DNA of 64,000 nucleotides from Vibrio fortis (GCF_000695685.1 NZ_JFFR01000013.1:186001-250000), one strand, 5' to 3'. Shown: positions 28,682 through 38,167, counted from the stretch's first letter. Notes: generated from the sequence alone by a model not told the origin. Numbers and translations are program-made.

Positions 28682-29966
28682 CACGACATTATACGAGCGC
28701 CTTTCAAATGAGGAGGATGCAAGGGCATGTTCTGGCATCTCAGATTCCGCTTGTAGGGAGGTGCCCGGTAATTTTTTTAGAATATTGATTGCCCAACTAT
28801 GTACTAAGCTGGCTGACTCATTCAGTAGTAGTAAAGTTGTATTGCCTTGGCTTCTCACGTCCGCCGGAGCTCCTGCATTTTTCACTGCGTTACTAGTTCC
28901 CATTCGTGAATCTGGATCTTTGATTCCACAGTTGGTACTAGGTGGAATCGTTCGTCAATTCCAGTATCGAAAACAGTTTTATGTCGTTGGTTCTTTATTG
29001 CAAGGCACAGCGGTTGCTCTAATGGCGCTGTCGGCTCTTCATCTCAATGGTGCTCAGTTTGGTTGGACGATCATCGCGTTGTTGATCATTTTCTCGCTTA
29101 GTCGAGGGCTTTGCTCTATTGCCAGCAAAGACGTACTAGGAAAAACCGTACCAAAAGCCCGACGAGGACGGTTAGGGGGGCTAAGCGCCAGCTTATCAGG
29201 TACCATCACCTTGTTGGTTACTGGCAGCATGCTTGCTTATCAAGATACTTCGATGAACTTTATGGTTGTCCTATTGGCAATTGCCTGCTTTTGTTGGCTA
29301 TTCGCCGCCATAAGCTTTGGTTCGATTGTTGAGTATGCTGGGGCGACTGAAGGCGCAGAAAATGGATTTAAAGTAGCGTTAAAAAACCTGAATCTGTTGC
29401 GTAACGATGTTCAATTTCAACGCTTTATGGCGGTACGCGCATTGTTGATGAGTTCTGGTCTTGCTGCTCCATTCATTGTGTTACTTGCAACACCTCATAC
29501 AAACTTTGGAGGCGTTCTTCTGTTTGTTATTCTAACCGGAGTAGCAAATTTGGTTAGTGGTATGTTTTGGGGGCTATTAGCAGATCGAAGCAGCCGCTAT
29601 GTCCTCCTGCTAACCGCAGCGCTGTCTATTGGTATTTTTGTAATAACGGCTATATTCCAGATCGCAATCGAACCGAGCGTATCTTCAGTGGCGATCACGT
29701 TCGTTTATCTTCTGTTGTATTTTCTTCTCGCAATAACGCACCAAGGAGTGCGATTGGGCCGGAAGACTTACCTGATTGATATGGCTGAAGGCAACCAACG
29801 AACCGATTATGTATCAGTGAGCAATACTGTCATTGGGCTTCTATTGTTGGTATATGGATTAATAAGTGCGCTCGTAGCCCACTGGAATATGACGGCGGTA
29901 TTGGGCCTCTTTTCAATAAGCAGTGCTGCAGCCTTGCTTATGGCATTGAAACTCAAAGAAGTTTAG
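28668..29966 (+). CDS. MFS-family transporter
   Basis: A 432-residue protein with about twelve hydrophobic helices after a 35-residue polar N-terminal tail. MFS features are present: LVLGGIVRQFQYRKQFYVVG as the loop 2-3 signature and a central loop around residue 220. The C-terminal half contains FWGLLADRSSRYVLL, a variant of the second loop 2-3 motif. AAGGAG precedes the ATG. The substrate is unknown. It lies next to an Ask_Ect-like gene, so an amino-acid-related substrate or osmolyte is conceivable. A terminator follows the stop. Confidence 0.82.
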   Translation: MKLNSTTLYERLSNEEDARACSGISDSACREVPGNFFRILIAQLCTKLADSFSSSKVVLPWLLTSAGAPAFFTALLVPIRESGSLIPQLVLGGIVRQFQYRKQFYVVGSLLQGTAVALMALSALHLNGAQFGWTIIALLIIFSLSRGLCSIASKDVLGKTVPKARRGRLGGLSASLSGTITLLVTGSMLAYQDTSMNFMVVLLAIACFCWLFAAISFGSIVEYAGATEGAENGFKVALKNLNLLRNDVQFQRFMAVRALLMSSGLAAPFIVLLATPHTNFGGVLLFVILTGVANLVSGMFWGLLADRSSRYVLLLTAALSIGIFVITAIFQIAIEPSVSSVAITFVYLLLYFLLAITHQGVRLGRKTYLIDMAEGNQRTDYVSVSNTVIGLLLLVYGLISALVAHWNMTAVLGLFSISSAAALLMALKLKEV

Positions 29967-29973
29967 TTAGTCT

Positions 29974-29997
29974 CGGTAATGGCTCTTACCGTTTTTA
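29974..29997 (+). terminator. terminator of the MFS gene
   Basis: CGGTAA and TTACCG pair across a 6-nt loop, then TTTTTAA. Confidence 0.75.
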
Positions 29998-30003
29998 ATT
30001 CCT

Positions 30004-30942
30004 CTAATCTTCAAGATCAGAGTTTGAGGCTTCAATAGGTGTGTCTCCATTCAGTTCATTAAGCTGTTGGCTAATCCATTTGATTTTAGGATCGTTGCCC
30101 CTTGTCTTGTGCCAGTAAAACTGCACGCAATAGTCCGGAACCTCCAGTGGCAGTGGGGAGATAATCAGTGGGATTTGCTTTTTTACTTCAAGAGCATATT
30201 TTCTTGGCAGAGTTAACAAATATTGTGTGCCCTGGACAAAACTAGGTGCTGTGATGACACTTGCGGTTTTGACGGCAACTTGTCTCTTTTTCCTCAACCT
30301 CGATAGCGCTAGGTCAATAATGCCTCTTGTCTCACCCCAAGGGTTGATAAGGACATGTTTATATTGAAGAAAATGAGTAAGATCGAGAGTGCCTTTTAAA
30401 GGGTGGGTTTTACAGCGAACAGAAACGTAAGTGTCATTGAACCACACCTGATGATCGAGGCTTTCAGAGGTCTCTTTTTGATGGACAAAGCCGCAGACGA
30501 GGTCGAGTTTATTTCTGCTCAACATTTCTTCAGGCGACCTTTCATCCCACCGCACAAACTCAATATTAATATTCGGGTATTTGTTTGCCAAACTCACAAC
30601 AAGTGGTCGCATACACCACCCGGTGTAGTCAGTGGTTGCAATGCGGAAAGTATGGCTATCGTTTGGATCAAAAACTTGTGAAGAGGCCAGCCCATTACCG
30701 ATCAACTCTAATCCTACTATCAAGTCGTTGGCTATCTGGTCGGAATACTGTGTCGGTAGCATTCTGTTGCCAACACGGACAAACAACTCATCTCCCAGGC
30801 GCTCTCTGAGTCGTTGCAGAGCATGGCTACATGCTGGCTGGCTAATATTTAAGCTCTCTGCCGTTGCCTTAACAGAGCTTGTTTCATAAAGGCTGGCAAA
30901 TAGCTTGATTAGGTTCAAATCGATATTTTGATTAAAAGTCAT
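30004..30942 (-). CDS. LysR-family regulator (LeuO/NahR-like)
   Basis: A 312-residue LTTR. The first 75 residues hold the winged helix (NLIKLFASLYETSSVKATAE, LNISQPACSHALQRLRERLG, ELFVRVGNRMLPT). The effector domain has the NahR/LeuO look, with KLDLVCGFVHQ and the C-terminal PDYCVQFYWHKTRGNDP. It converges with the MFS gene: its end is within 10 nt of the MFS terminator. It is divergent from the GNAT gene at 31114, with 171 nt between them. Target unknown. Confidence 0.86.
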   Translation of the reverse strand: MTFNQNIDLNLIKLFASLYETSSVKATAESLNISQPACSHALQRLRERLGDELFVRVGNRMLPTQYSDQIANDLIVGLELIGNGLASSQVFDPNDSHTFRIATTDYTGWCMRPLVVSLANKYPNINIEFVRWDERSPEEMLSRNKLDLVCGFVHQKETSESLDHQVWFNDTYVSVRCKTHPLKGTLDLTHFLQYKHVLINPWGETRGIIDLALSRLRKKRQVAVKTASVITAPSFVQGTQYLLTLPRKYALEVKKQIPLIISPLPLEVPDYCVQFYWHKTRGNDPKIKWISQQLNELNGDTPIEASNSDLED

Positions 30943-31113
30943 GTATATTTTTCAGTTGGTGGTTGAAAAAAATGCACTACCTTCATGTTGAGATCGAGAT
31001 TACACTCCTTTAACTAGCTGTCAAGGACCGACAAAGCGACCCCTAAAGGCATCTATTGCTGAACCAAGGGAAGTACTCGGCTCGACACACCAAAGAACAA
31101 TGGAAGGTTAAAA

Positions 31114-31719
31114 GTGAATTACCAACTTAAATATCAGGAAATGTCGCACGCTCTGTATGAAGCCCTGAAAGACGACCCATTTTATATTGCAATAGAAAGT
31201 GCGATTGATGATCGCGAGAATGTTAGACAGAAGATGCTGAAGTATTTTGACTATTCAATTGATGAAAGCCAAAAGTATGGGGAGCTACTGATTCCGGAAG
31301 GTGATGCTTATGGAGTGTCTGTATGGAGTCGACCTATTGCTGATGACATTGAATTACAAAGGTCGAAATCAAAAAAGGCGTTCTTATTAATGGAGCTTGG
31401 AGAAAACGCTCTAGCTACATATAAAAAGATTGTTGATTTTATGTCGGAACAAGCAGAGCCGCTGATTTGTTCCAAAGCTTGGTATTTATCTATTGTCGGT
31501 GTTCTCCCTGCGTATCAAGGAAGAGGGTATGGAGCGAATCTAATTACGCCGGTACTTTCACAAACAGATCAGCTTGATGTTCCTACTTACTTAGAGACAT
31601 TTACCCCTAGAACGAAAAAATTCTACCGCCAGTTAGGTTACTCAGAAATAAGTGTTTTCTTAGAGCCCGTTACTCAAGCGGAATACTCCATCATGATGAG
31701 ACCAGCGAGCAAGTTATAG
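31114..31719 (+). CDS. GNAT-family N-acetyltransferase
   Basis: A 201-residue protein with the GNAT acetyl-CoA motif VGVLPAYQGRGYGANLI (about residues 130-145), followed by YLETFTPRTKKFYRQLGY. The start is a GTG with GGAAGG 6 nt upstream; a GTG start is unusual for this window but the RBS is strong. The acceptor is not predictable. The gene is followed by an EamA gene 71 nt later on the same strand, so the pair may be co-transcribed (modification plus export). Confidence 0.85.
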   Translation: MNYQLKYQEMSHALYEALKDDPFYIAIESAIDDRENVRQKMLKYFDYSIDESQKYGELLIPEGDAYGVSVWSRPIADDIELQRSKSKKAFLLMELGENALATYKKIVDFMSEQAEPLICSKAWYLSIVGVLPAYQGRGYGANLITPVLSQTDQLDVPTYLETFTPRTKKFYRQLGYSEISVFLEPVTQAEYSIMMRPASKL

Positions 31720-31790
31720 CGGTCAAGCTCATCATGCAGACTCGATAATGAATATATTTCTACCACGTTCAAAATATTTTGGGGATCTCT

Positions 31791-32702
31791 ATGGATCGAT
31801 CGTTGTTAAAGGCTCATTTGGCGGTAATGACGGCTGTCGTTATTTGGGCTACGTCTTTTATCGCCTTGAAAGTCGCGATTGGTGAAGTTGCACCTATGGT
31901 CGTGGTCTTTTTTCGTATGGTGATTGGCTCACTCGCTTTTTTGGTGGTTTGGCCGTGGATTCGTAACGGAATAAACTATCAAGCGGGAGACTGGAAATTA
32001 TTGTCAGCTATGGCATTACTTGAACCTTGTCTCTATTTTATTTTTGAAGCTCAAGCCATGCGTTTTACCAGTGCAGGTCAGGCCGGTATGGTCACTTCCA
32101 TGCTGCCTTTAATGGTTGCTGTTGCCGCTTACTTTCACTTAAAGGAGCGTAATACACCGCGTCAATGGGTCGGGTTAATTATTGCTGTTCTCGGTGTGGT
32201 ATGGATGACGCTGAGCGGAACCGAAAGCGAGCAAGCCCCCAATCCAGTATTAGGTAATCTATTGGAATTTGGCGCGATGGTCACTGCTGTAGGGTATACG
32301 CTACTGATTAAGCAACTCGTTCAGCGCTACTCAGCTTTTGTTTTAACTGCTATTCAAACGTTTGTCGGCACCATTTTCTTTTTACCACTGGCATTAAGCT
32401 CTGATTGGCCAACCGAAATTTCGTTTAATGCTGTTAGTAGTATTGTCTACCTAGGTCTGGTGGTATCTCTTGGAGGGTATGGGCTATATAACTACTCATT
32501 GACTCGGATAAAAGCTTCTACGTCAGCAGGCTATATTAATCTAATCCCTGCATTTACTTTGTTTTTCTCTATGCTGCTGCTAGGCGAGCGTTTGGTTCTC
32601 ACTCAATGGATAGCGATTGGAATTATCTTTTTCGGAGTGCTTTTGAGTCAGGATAGAACGCCACAGGTAGAGCAGCAGGTGGCTCGTGATATCAATGGTT
32701 AG
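31791..32702 (+). CDS. EamA/DMT-family transporter
   Basis: A 303-residue protein of ten hydrophobic helices in two EamA repeats. HLAVMTAVVIWATSFIALKV starts the first, and a second WATSF-like turn is replaced by LLEFGAMVTAVGYTLLIKQ in the second repeat. It is a probable exporter of small molecules. ATG at 31791 is used; the TTG at 31779 lacks support. It comes after the GNAT gene and before an AraC/GyrI-like regulator that might sense the exported compound. Confidence 0.85.
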   Translation: MDRSLLKAHLAVMTAVVIWATSFIALKVAIGEVAPMVVVFFRMVIGSLAFLVVWPWIRNGINYQAGDWKLLSAMALLEPCLYFIFEAQAMRFTSAGQAGMVTSMLPLMVAVAAYFHLKERNTPRQWVGLIIAVLGVVWMTLSGTESEQAPNPVLGNLLEFGAMVTAVGYTLLIKQLVQRYSAFVLTAIQTFVGTIFFLPLALSSDWPTEISFNAVSSIVYLGLVVSLGGYGLYNYSLTRIKASTSAGYINLIPAFTLFFSMLLLGERLVLTQWIAIGIIFFGVLLSQDRTPQVEQQVARDING

Positions 32703-32810
32703 TAGGTAACAATGCATCTCGCTATTGGAGAAAAGAGCAACTTTGGTCATGTAACGCTCGCAGGAAAACCATACTATGTTCGCATCTTCTGACATGAGAC
32801 AACTTAGCCA

Positions 32811-33677
32811 ATGACAAGAGCTGCCAATCACCGAGAAAAACAGATTCAAACTGTCTGTCAGTACATCGATACTCACCTGGATCATGAGTTGAACTTGGTT
32901 CTTCTTAGTCAGGTGGCGCATTGCTCTAAGTATCATTTTCAGCGACTGTTTTCTTCCTATATGGGGATTAGCGCCACTCAATATGTTCTGCTGGCAAGGC
33001 TTAAACGAGCATCTTTTCGTTTAGCGTTCGAAAAGCATATCACTATTACGAGTATCGCATTTGAAGCGCAATTTGATAGTAGCGAAGCGTTTAGCCGGGC
33101 ATTTCTTAGAACTTTTGGGCAAACGCCGTCTCAATTCAGAGCCAAGCCGGAGTGGAAACAATGGCACTCAAAATATGAATTTAAAGCCCCTAATGTAGGA
33201 GAGATTGTCGTGGATGTGAATGTTGTAAGTTTTGCTGAACAACCTATTGCCTTTGTTACCCACCGAGGAAGTCCAAAAAGAGTTTTTGAAACGACCGCTA
33301 AGTTTATTGAATGGCGAAAGTCGACAGGACTGTCACCCATTAAAACCAGTAAAACATTTGGTATCCCTTATGGGGATCCAAACCAAGTGCCTGTAGATGA
33401 GTTTCGATTTGATATCTGTGGCAGCCATAGTGGCGAAGTACCGGAAAACCATTTCGGTGTAAAATCAGGGACGATTCCAGCGGGACGTTGTGCCGTGGTT
33501 TTGCACAAGGGAAGCCAAGACATTATTGGAAAGACCATCTATCAACTGTATCAACAATGGCTACCAACAAGTGGCGAAGAGCTTAGAGAATTCCCGATAT
33601 TCTTTCGCTACCTAAACTTCATACACGAAGTCGACGAGTGTGACCTCTTAACTGAAGTCTATTTACCAATTAAATAA
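32811..33677 (+). CDS. AraC-family regulator with GyrI-like ligand domain
   Basis: A 288-residue regulator with the AraC DNA-binding domain first (IQTVCQYIDTHLDHELNLVL, HCSKYHFQRLFSSYMGIS, then SEAFSRAFLRTFGQTPSQFR). The C-terminal 150 residues form a GyrI/SbmC-type small-molecule domain (VDVNVVSFAEQPIAFVTHRG, DEFRFDICG, GTIPAGRCAVVLHKGSQ). This order is that of Rob/SoxS-like multidrug sensors. It lies after a GNAT and an EamA transporter gene, fitting a drug-response role. Confidence 0.88.
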   Translation: MTRAANHREKQIQTVCQYIDTHLDHELNLVLLSQVAHCSKYHFQRLFSSYMGISATQYVLLARLKRASFRLAFEKHITITSIAFEAQFDSSEAFSRAFLRTFGQTPSQFRAKPEWKQWHSKYEFKAPNVGEIVVDVNVVSFAEQPIAFVTHRGSPKRVFETTAKFIEWRKSTGLSPIKTSKTFGIPYGDPNQVPVDEFRFDICGSHSGEVPENHFGVKSGTIPAGRCAVVLHKGSQDIIGKTIYQLYQQWLPTSGEELREFPIFFRYLNFIHEVDECDLLTEVYLPIK

Positions 33678-33876
33678 AACCTTCAACACGATTCTATCTG
33701 CAAATGTTTGACTGTTCATTCATCACCGTTAACATGGACGCCATCAACTGATTTTGAGCTATCTGATTAATCTTTAAAGAGTTATCTAGATAAGGTAACT
33801 GTATTTAATTACTACCGAAACCTATATGTCTCGATAGTTGGTACGAAGATCGAACACAGCAGTAAAGGCGAAAATT

Positions 33877-34452
33877 ATGGAACTTGAAGAGCAAGTAAAG
33901 AAACTGTCTGAGATAGGCTTATCGTTGAATGAAGGGATTACAATAGATCATCTTCTCCTTTCATTTTCGAGAGAACAGTATGAAGCTGCGCCATTTGATT
34001 TGATCTTACTTGCCTACGGTCTTGAAGTAGAAGAAAAGCCTTGGGGACGTTTCATTTGCGACCAAGCTTGGAATTTTGATGTTGAAGCCATAGAAGACAA
34101 CGGCTCTTATGTGGATATCGTTAAACAGTTTCATAGGATCACTGGCCAAGCTAAAGGTGTGAAAGGGTTGCAAGACATGGTGAACATTGAAGAGTCTCGC
34201 GCAAAACTTGAATATGAAGTCGATGGCGCGCAAAGAAGCTTAGAGCCAGTAGTCGACAATGATTGGGCTGACGTGCAAGTTGTTACAACGATTATGAGTG
34301 ACTTAAGTGAAGATGGGTATGATTTTTATCCAAAAGATAACGGACAGTCGAGAGTTTGGTTTTACCTATCCGATAAACAAGCTTTAGCGTTAAACAACTT
34401 AGCTAACAACGTATTCAATCTCAGTAAAAAACCGTGGTGGAAAATATGGTAG
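33877..34452 (+). CDS. DUF-like cytoplasmic protein with C-terminal KKPWWK motif
   Basis: A 191-residue acidic protein without membrane segments or signal peptide. Its first third is a coiled-coil-like helix (ELEEQVKKLSEIGLSLNE); the middle has WGRFICDQAWNFDVEAIED and the last third has DLSEDGYDFYPKDNGQSR. The protein ends with KKPWWKIW. The protein encoded by the next gene, with an unrelated body, ends with almost the same motif. The ATG at 33877 with AAAGG 8 nt upstream is preferred to a TTG at 33838. Family not recognised. Confidence 0.65.
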   Translation: MELEEQVKKLSEIGLSLNEGITIDHLLLSFSREQYEAAPFDLILLAYGLEVEEKPWGRFICDQAWNFDVEAIEDNGSYVDIVKQFHRITGQAKGVKGLQDMVNIEESRAKLEYEVDGAQRSLEPVVDNDWADVQVVTTIMSDLSEDGYDFYPKDNGQSRVWFYLSDKQALALNNLANNVFNLSKKPWWKIW

Positions 34453-34463
34453 GGCAGTCATAG

Positions 34464-34775
34464 ATGTCTAAGCTTGAGAACACCGTCGAATGTTGCCTCC
34501 ATGGTGAGCAACAAGAAACGTTTGTATGCCAACACATTGTACACACTCTTAAAGACGAAGTACCTAGGGGCTTTTGGTGGGCAGATAATCCTGAAAACCC
34601 AAGACCAGATGCGTGGTGTAGTGAGTGTGAAGCTATGGTGCAAAGAACTGGCGGGGAGTGGAACGATGAGAGTGAGGCTTTTGCTCAGGTAAAGCTACTC
34701 TGCGGTGTGTGCTACGACCAAGCTAAACTGATTAACCTCCCTGAAAAGAAACCATGGTGGAAGGTGTGGAAGTAA
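34464..34775 (+). CDS. small Cys-rich protein with C-terminal KKPWWK motif
   Basis: A 103-residue protein with eight cysteines. CCLHG, FVCQH, WCSECEAM and LLCGVCYDQA suggest a zinc-binding site formed by two CxxC pairs (CSEC, CGVC) and a Cys/His pair. It ends with KKPWWKVWK, nearly the same tail as the upstream protein. It is 11 nt downstream of that gene, so they form a unit. Function unknown; similar small zinc proteins occur as immunity or adaptor proteins, but nothing here proves that. Confidence 0.6.
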   Translation: MSKLENTVECCLHGEQQETFVCQHIVHTLKDEVPRGFWWADNPENPRPDAWCSECEAMVQRTGGEWNDESEAFAQVKLLCGVCYDQAKLINLPEKKPWWKVWK

Positions 34776-34857
34776 GCGAGTGTGGTTTAGAGCGTGCTTG
34801 TGCTTAATTTGGTGTGTGCCGGATGCTATGTCTACATGTTTCTATAGAACGTTAACT

Positions 34858-34889
34858 AAGCAATGCTGTGCTTTCACACATCATTGCTT
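34858..34889. terminator. hairpin after the KKPWWK gene pair
   Basis: AAGCAATG/CATTGCTT with an inner TGTG/CACA pair. No T-run, so a stable 3' stem rather than a strong terminator. Confidence 0.4.
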
Positions 34890-34949
34890 ATCAGTGGGCT
34901 TCGTTTCAAATAAATAGTTGGTATGGAAAACTATGACTACAACTTAAGT

Positions 34950-35294
34950 TTACTGAATCGTGATTGCTTGCTCTTTTAGTGCGGCATCTCGAATCTCTTC
35001 TGGCAAATCATCGTTAATGTCTAACCATGTTTCAGTCGACGTATCATAAATCGAAGGCTTACCCGTTATTGGGTTCGTACCAGTCCAAAACTCAACACCG
35101 TTTAATATGAAGAAGTCCACACCAGTAGCTAGAACATAAATTGGCGACATCAAAATCGTTAGACCTGCTCTTGCGTAGCGATTGTCTACCGGTTTCATGT
35201 TGAGTTCCATCGTTTTCACAGTTGCTACATTTTGTCCTGCACAGCCCGCAAGAAATACAGCGCCGAGGCCAGCAATTAACAGTTTGGTTTTCAT
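34950..35294 (-). CDS. DUF3332-like lipoprotein
   Basis: A 114-residue lipoprotein with lipobox LAGC (Cys18). The membrane-facing segment ILMSPIYVLATGVDFFILNG is followed by VEFWTGTNPITGKP, the motif typical of DUF3332 small lipoproteins (there usually IEFWTGSNP). The tail is acidic. It is inner-membrane or outer-membrane attached; function unknown. The RBS AGAGA lies 5 nt before the ATG. It lies 120 nt downstream of the DUF1254 gene on the same strand, so the two may form one operon; a hairpin stands between them. Confidence 0.6.
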   Translation of the reverse strand: MKTKLLIAGLGAVFLAGCAGQNVATVKTMELNMKPVDNRYARAGLTILMSPIYVLATGVDFFILNGVEFWTGTNPITGKPSIYDTSTETWLDINDDLPEEIRDAALKEQAITIQ

Positions 35295-35334
35295 AAGAAT
35301 CTCTAGTTAACAAATAGAATTAAGGCTGTAGAAA

Positions 35335-35368
35335 TGAAAATGCTCTAGCCACTTTCATGACTAGAGCA
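35335..35368 (-). terminator. terminator of the DUF1254 gene
   Basis: TGCTCTAG and CTAGAGCA pair across 12 nt; on the minus strand TTTTC follows. It lies between the DUF1254 gene and the lipoprotein gene. Confidence 0.6.
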
Positions 35369-35414
35369 AATCCATTTGCTACAAACACGGGAGGATTAGA
35401 TTTAGAGTGAGGGG

Positions 35415-36449
35415 TTACAACTCTTGGATTCGAATACCACGTAGAGTTTCCATATATTCTAGCGTTTCGTTGACGTTCATTGGTTCGTACAAACGAAGAA
35501 CACCTGCCCATCCTTCAGAAACTTCGAAGTTGTAAGCTTCATCGGTACCACAGTTGAAAGTAACTGAAACGGTACCGTCACCGTTGTCACGCATACCTTC
35601 ACCTGATGCATAGAAATGCTCTGAGTCAATCCAGCCATCAGCAGCATAAGTCGTCAGTGAGTAATAACCACCACGGCCTTCAAAATCCAGATTTGGTTTA
35701 GGAATCGTCCACTCTTGGCAACTTGTTTTACCCTGACCAGGAACACGTTCTAGATACTGAGCGGTATCTGCTGGTAAACCCGCATACCCAAACGCCGTAA
35801 CATACTTGAAGTGATGATCTTCTACAGCATCAAAATCAGCTCCAAAGCCTTTAAGGCCTTCGATTGGCGCACCATATTGCATCACGTTATTAATCAACTT
35901 CAGACGGTAGTTCACTACATCATCTGGGTTATAGCCTTTACCTTGGTACGGATTCGATGAGTTCGCTTCAATAGACAACAAACCTTGGCGACGCTTAGTG
36001 TCTTCTGTCGATTCAGCAATGCGAGTGCGCGCCAGAATATGCACGTGGGTACCTGTCGTTAAGTCATCCGCGTTTAATGTCAGTGTTTCGCCACGACGAA
36101 CCACTTTATGCAATAGGTGATTTTCATCCATGATGTGGATGATCTGAAAGTAGTCATTATTTTCAGCAGGCACATGGAAAGTCGCTCCTTCAGATACGTC
36201 GACAACCATAGTTGAGTAAACCACGTCACGGTTTGAACGGATAACCGTTTGAGCATCTTTCGATACAGGGTCCGCATGTAGCCACTGGTTCACACCAACC
36301 TTCTCTTGAAGGCCTAAGAAGTTCCAGTCTGATTCAGCTTGATGATAGTTATCCCAGTTTACGTTACCGATTGGTGCATGGTCATAGTCACCAGCCGTTG
36401 CACCAAATACGATAGTTGAGAGTAGAGCTGCCAAAGTTGTCTTTTTCAT
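35415..36449 (-). CDS. exported DUF1254-family protein (copy A)
   Basis: A 344-residue protein with a signal peptide (MKKTTLAALLSTIVFGATAG). The body carries the family's features, SNRDVVYSTMVVDVSEGATF and VPAENNDYFQIIHIMDENH at about residues 70-105, and VVRRGETL. A DUF1214-like C-terminal part has the repeated SEGWAGVLRLYEP. It is closely related to copy C at 47680 (same NNDYFQIIHI.DENH and VVRRGET blocks), so the two are paralogues. The biological role is unknown. Start ATG at 36449 gives the signal peptide directly. Leftward gene; its divergent neighbour is an EAL protein. Confidence 0.82.
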   Translation of the reverse strand: MKKTTLAALLSTIVFGATAGDYDHAPIGNVNWDNYHQAESDWNFLGLQEKVGVNQWLHADPVSKDAQTVIRSNRDVVYSTMVVDVSEGATFHVPAENNDYFQIIHIMDENHLLHKVVRRGETLTLNADDLTTGTHVHILARTRIAESTEDTKRRQGLLSIEANSSNPYQGKGYNPDDVVNYRLKLINNVMQYGAPIEGLKGFGADFDAVEDHHFKYVTAFGYAGLPADTAQYLERVPGQGKTSCQEWTIPKPNLDFEGRGGYYSLTTYAADGWIDSEHFYASGEGMRDNGDGTVSVTFNCGTDEAYNFEVSEGWAGVLRLYEPMNVNETLEYMETLRGIRIQEL

Positions 36450-36756
36450 CGTTGTGTCTCGTGTTTGTTTGGATGAGGTCAGTATGCAAGATAATCTGAG
36501 CAATGCTCCAACTAATAAAGTGAAAACAAGATATGCGCAATTGATATATCTAAGGAAGACTTTGATTGATGAGTTAATAAAGAAGTGCTTAACGAATTAT
36601 TAAGATTTAGTCGATGTACTTAACAATATATTGTAGATATATTATTTTGCATACAAGGATTAACGTTCCAAATAATCATTCACAATGTTTTTTTAAACTT
36701 CATATGGATATTGATGAGCCTTATCATTTTCAATCGGTCCGAATAAGAGGTTTATA

Positions 36757-38142
36757 GTGAGACTCTCAAACAAGCAAGCCATCATTACGCTTACTGTATC
36801 AATACTTATAGCTGGTTTCTCTACCTTCTTGTTCACACACAATACACTTAAGACAAAAAGTGCAGCGTTTGCTGAAGACTTCCAGAGTATCATTCATTAC
36901 GCCCAATTCCGTAAGAAAGAGCTTATTACACGTTTTGAAACTGATAGTTGTAATGACTATACTATTTCACTTAAAGATAATCTCGTTACCTCGGTGTATC
37001 TTATTGATGAGGATGACAAAATAATATGCTACAGCGGTGATGCCGTACCACCATTTGGATCATCAAGCGAATATTATCAGAACGTAACGATTCTTCCTCA
37101 AGGCTTGCTTTTAAAAAGTGCCTTAAATGATATTAATGCATTTATGTTTATCCACCAGGATTTCATTGAAAAGAGAACTAAGTCTATATTTGGAGATGCT
37201 TTTGAATACATTGAGTTTTTCTCCAATCACGATATAAACCATGATGTCCTTACCTTTGGTTATTATGACTTTGGACCTGTTGTTGCACGTATCGATATCA
37301 AGCGAAGTCACTATATAAGTCTTTTTGCCCGTATTCTATTATTCACTACAGGGATTTTATTTTTCCTCTCTCATTGGTTTTTGAATAATTCCAATATAGA
37401 GACGAAAACACTTAAATATCTCAAAGAAGCAATTAAAAACCAAACATTTACTATGAACTATCAGCCTTTAGTCGACAAGAATGAAAACATACGAGGCTTC
37501 GAAGCTCTTATTCGTTGGAATCATCCTGAGATCGGGTTTGTTTCACCGGATGACTTCATCCCTCTAGCAGAGCAACATGGACTAATTCATGGGCTGACAG
37601 ATTGTGTCTTTGAAATGGTCATCAATGAGCTTACGCAAAGTGACTGGAGATTTGAGGGAGAAAGAATTGGTATCAACGTTCCACCTAGCTACATTGAAGC
37701 AACGTCGAATCTTGAAAAGTTACGACACTATTACGAACAAATTTCTTGTATAGGTTATGAACCAGTCATTGAGCTCACTGAGCGCGAGCTAATCACTAAT
37801 GACTCCTTAACTCAGTTGCAAAAAGTAAAAGAGTTAGGTTATTTAATTGCCATCGATGATTTTGGAACGGGTTACACTGGACTGTCCATGCTGAGCCAAC
37901 TTCCTATAGATTACATCAAAGTAGATAGGTTTTTTGTCAATAGTATCGAAAATGAAAGCGTTAACGTTCAATTACTAGAGACTATTTTACACTTAGGCAA
38001 AAAGCTAAATCTTCCGATCGTCGCTGAAGGTGTCGAGACTCATGCACAAGCAGATTACCTAAAAGCACACGATTGTGATCGCTTACAAGGCTACCTGTTT
38101 GCCAAACCAATGCCTTGGAGTGAAACCAAACAATATCTTTAA
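36757..38142 (+). CDS. membrane-bound c-di-GMP phosphodiesterase (EAL)
   Basis: A 461-residue protein with two membrane helices (about residues 9-29 and 190-206) around a 160-residue periplasmic sensor, then a cytoplasmic EAL domain (about 220-461). Catalytic motifs are intact: EAL with Glu249, the NVPP segment, ELTER, IDDFGTGYTG with Asp367 and Asp368, KVDRFFV with Lys388, and EGVET with Glu424. No GGDEF domain is present, so it is a dedicated c-di-GMP hydrolase. Two periplasmic cysteines (SCNDYT, IICYSG) could form a redox-sensitive pair, as in CSS-type sensors. The start is GTG at 36757 with AAGAGG 6 nt upstream. Confidence 0.92.
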   Translation: MRLSNKQAIITLTVSILIAGFSTFLFTHNTLKTKSAAFAEDFQSIIHYAQFRKKELITRFETDSCNDYTISLKDNLVTSVYLIDEDDKIICYSGDAVPPFGSSSEYYQNVTILPQGLLLKSALNDINAFMFIHQDFIEKRTKSIFGDAFEYIEFFSNHDINHDVLTFGYYDFGPVVARIDIKRSHYISLFARILLFTTGILFFLSHWFLNNSNIETKTLKYLKEAIKNQTFTMNYQPLVDKNENIRGFEALIRWNHPEIGFVSPDDFIPLAEQHGLIHGLTDCVFEMVINELTQSDWRFEGERIGINVPPSYIEATSNLEKLRHYYEQISCIGYEPVIELTERELITNDSLTQLQKVKELGYLIAIDDFGTGYTGLSMLSQLPIDYIKVDRFFVNSIENESVNVQLLETILHLGKKLNLPIVAEGVETHAQADYLKAHDCDRLQGYLFAKPMPWSETKQYL

Positions 38143-38167
38143 AAAGGCGATTCGAAGCAAATCTCAG

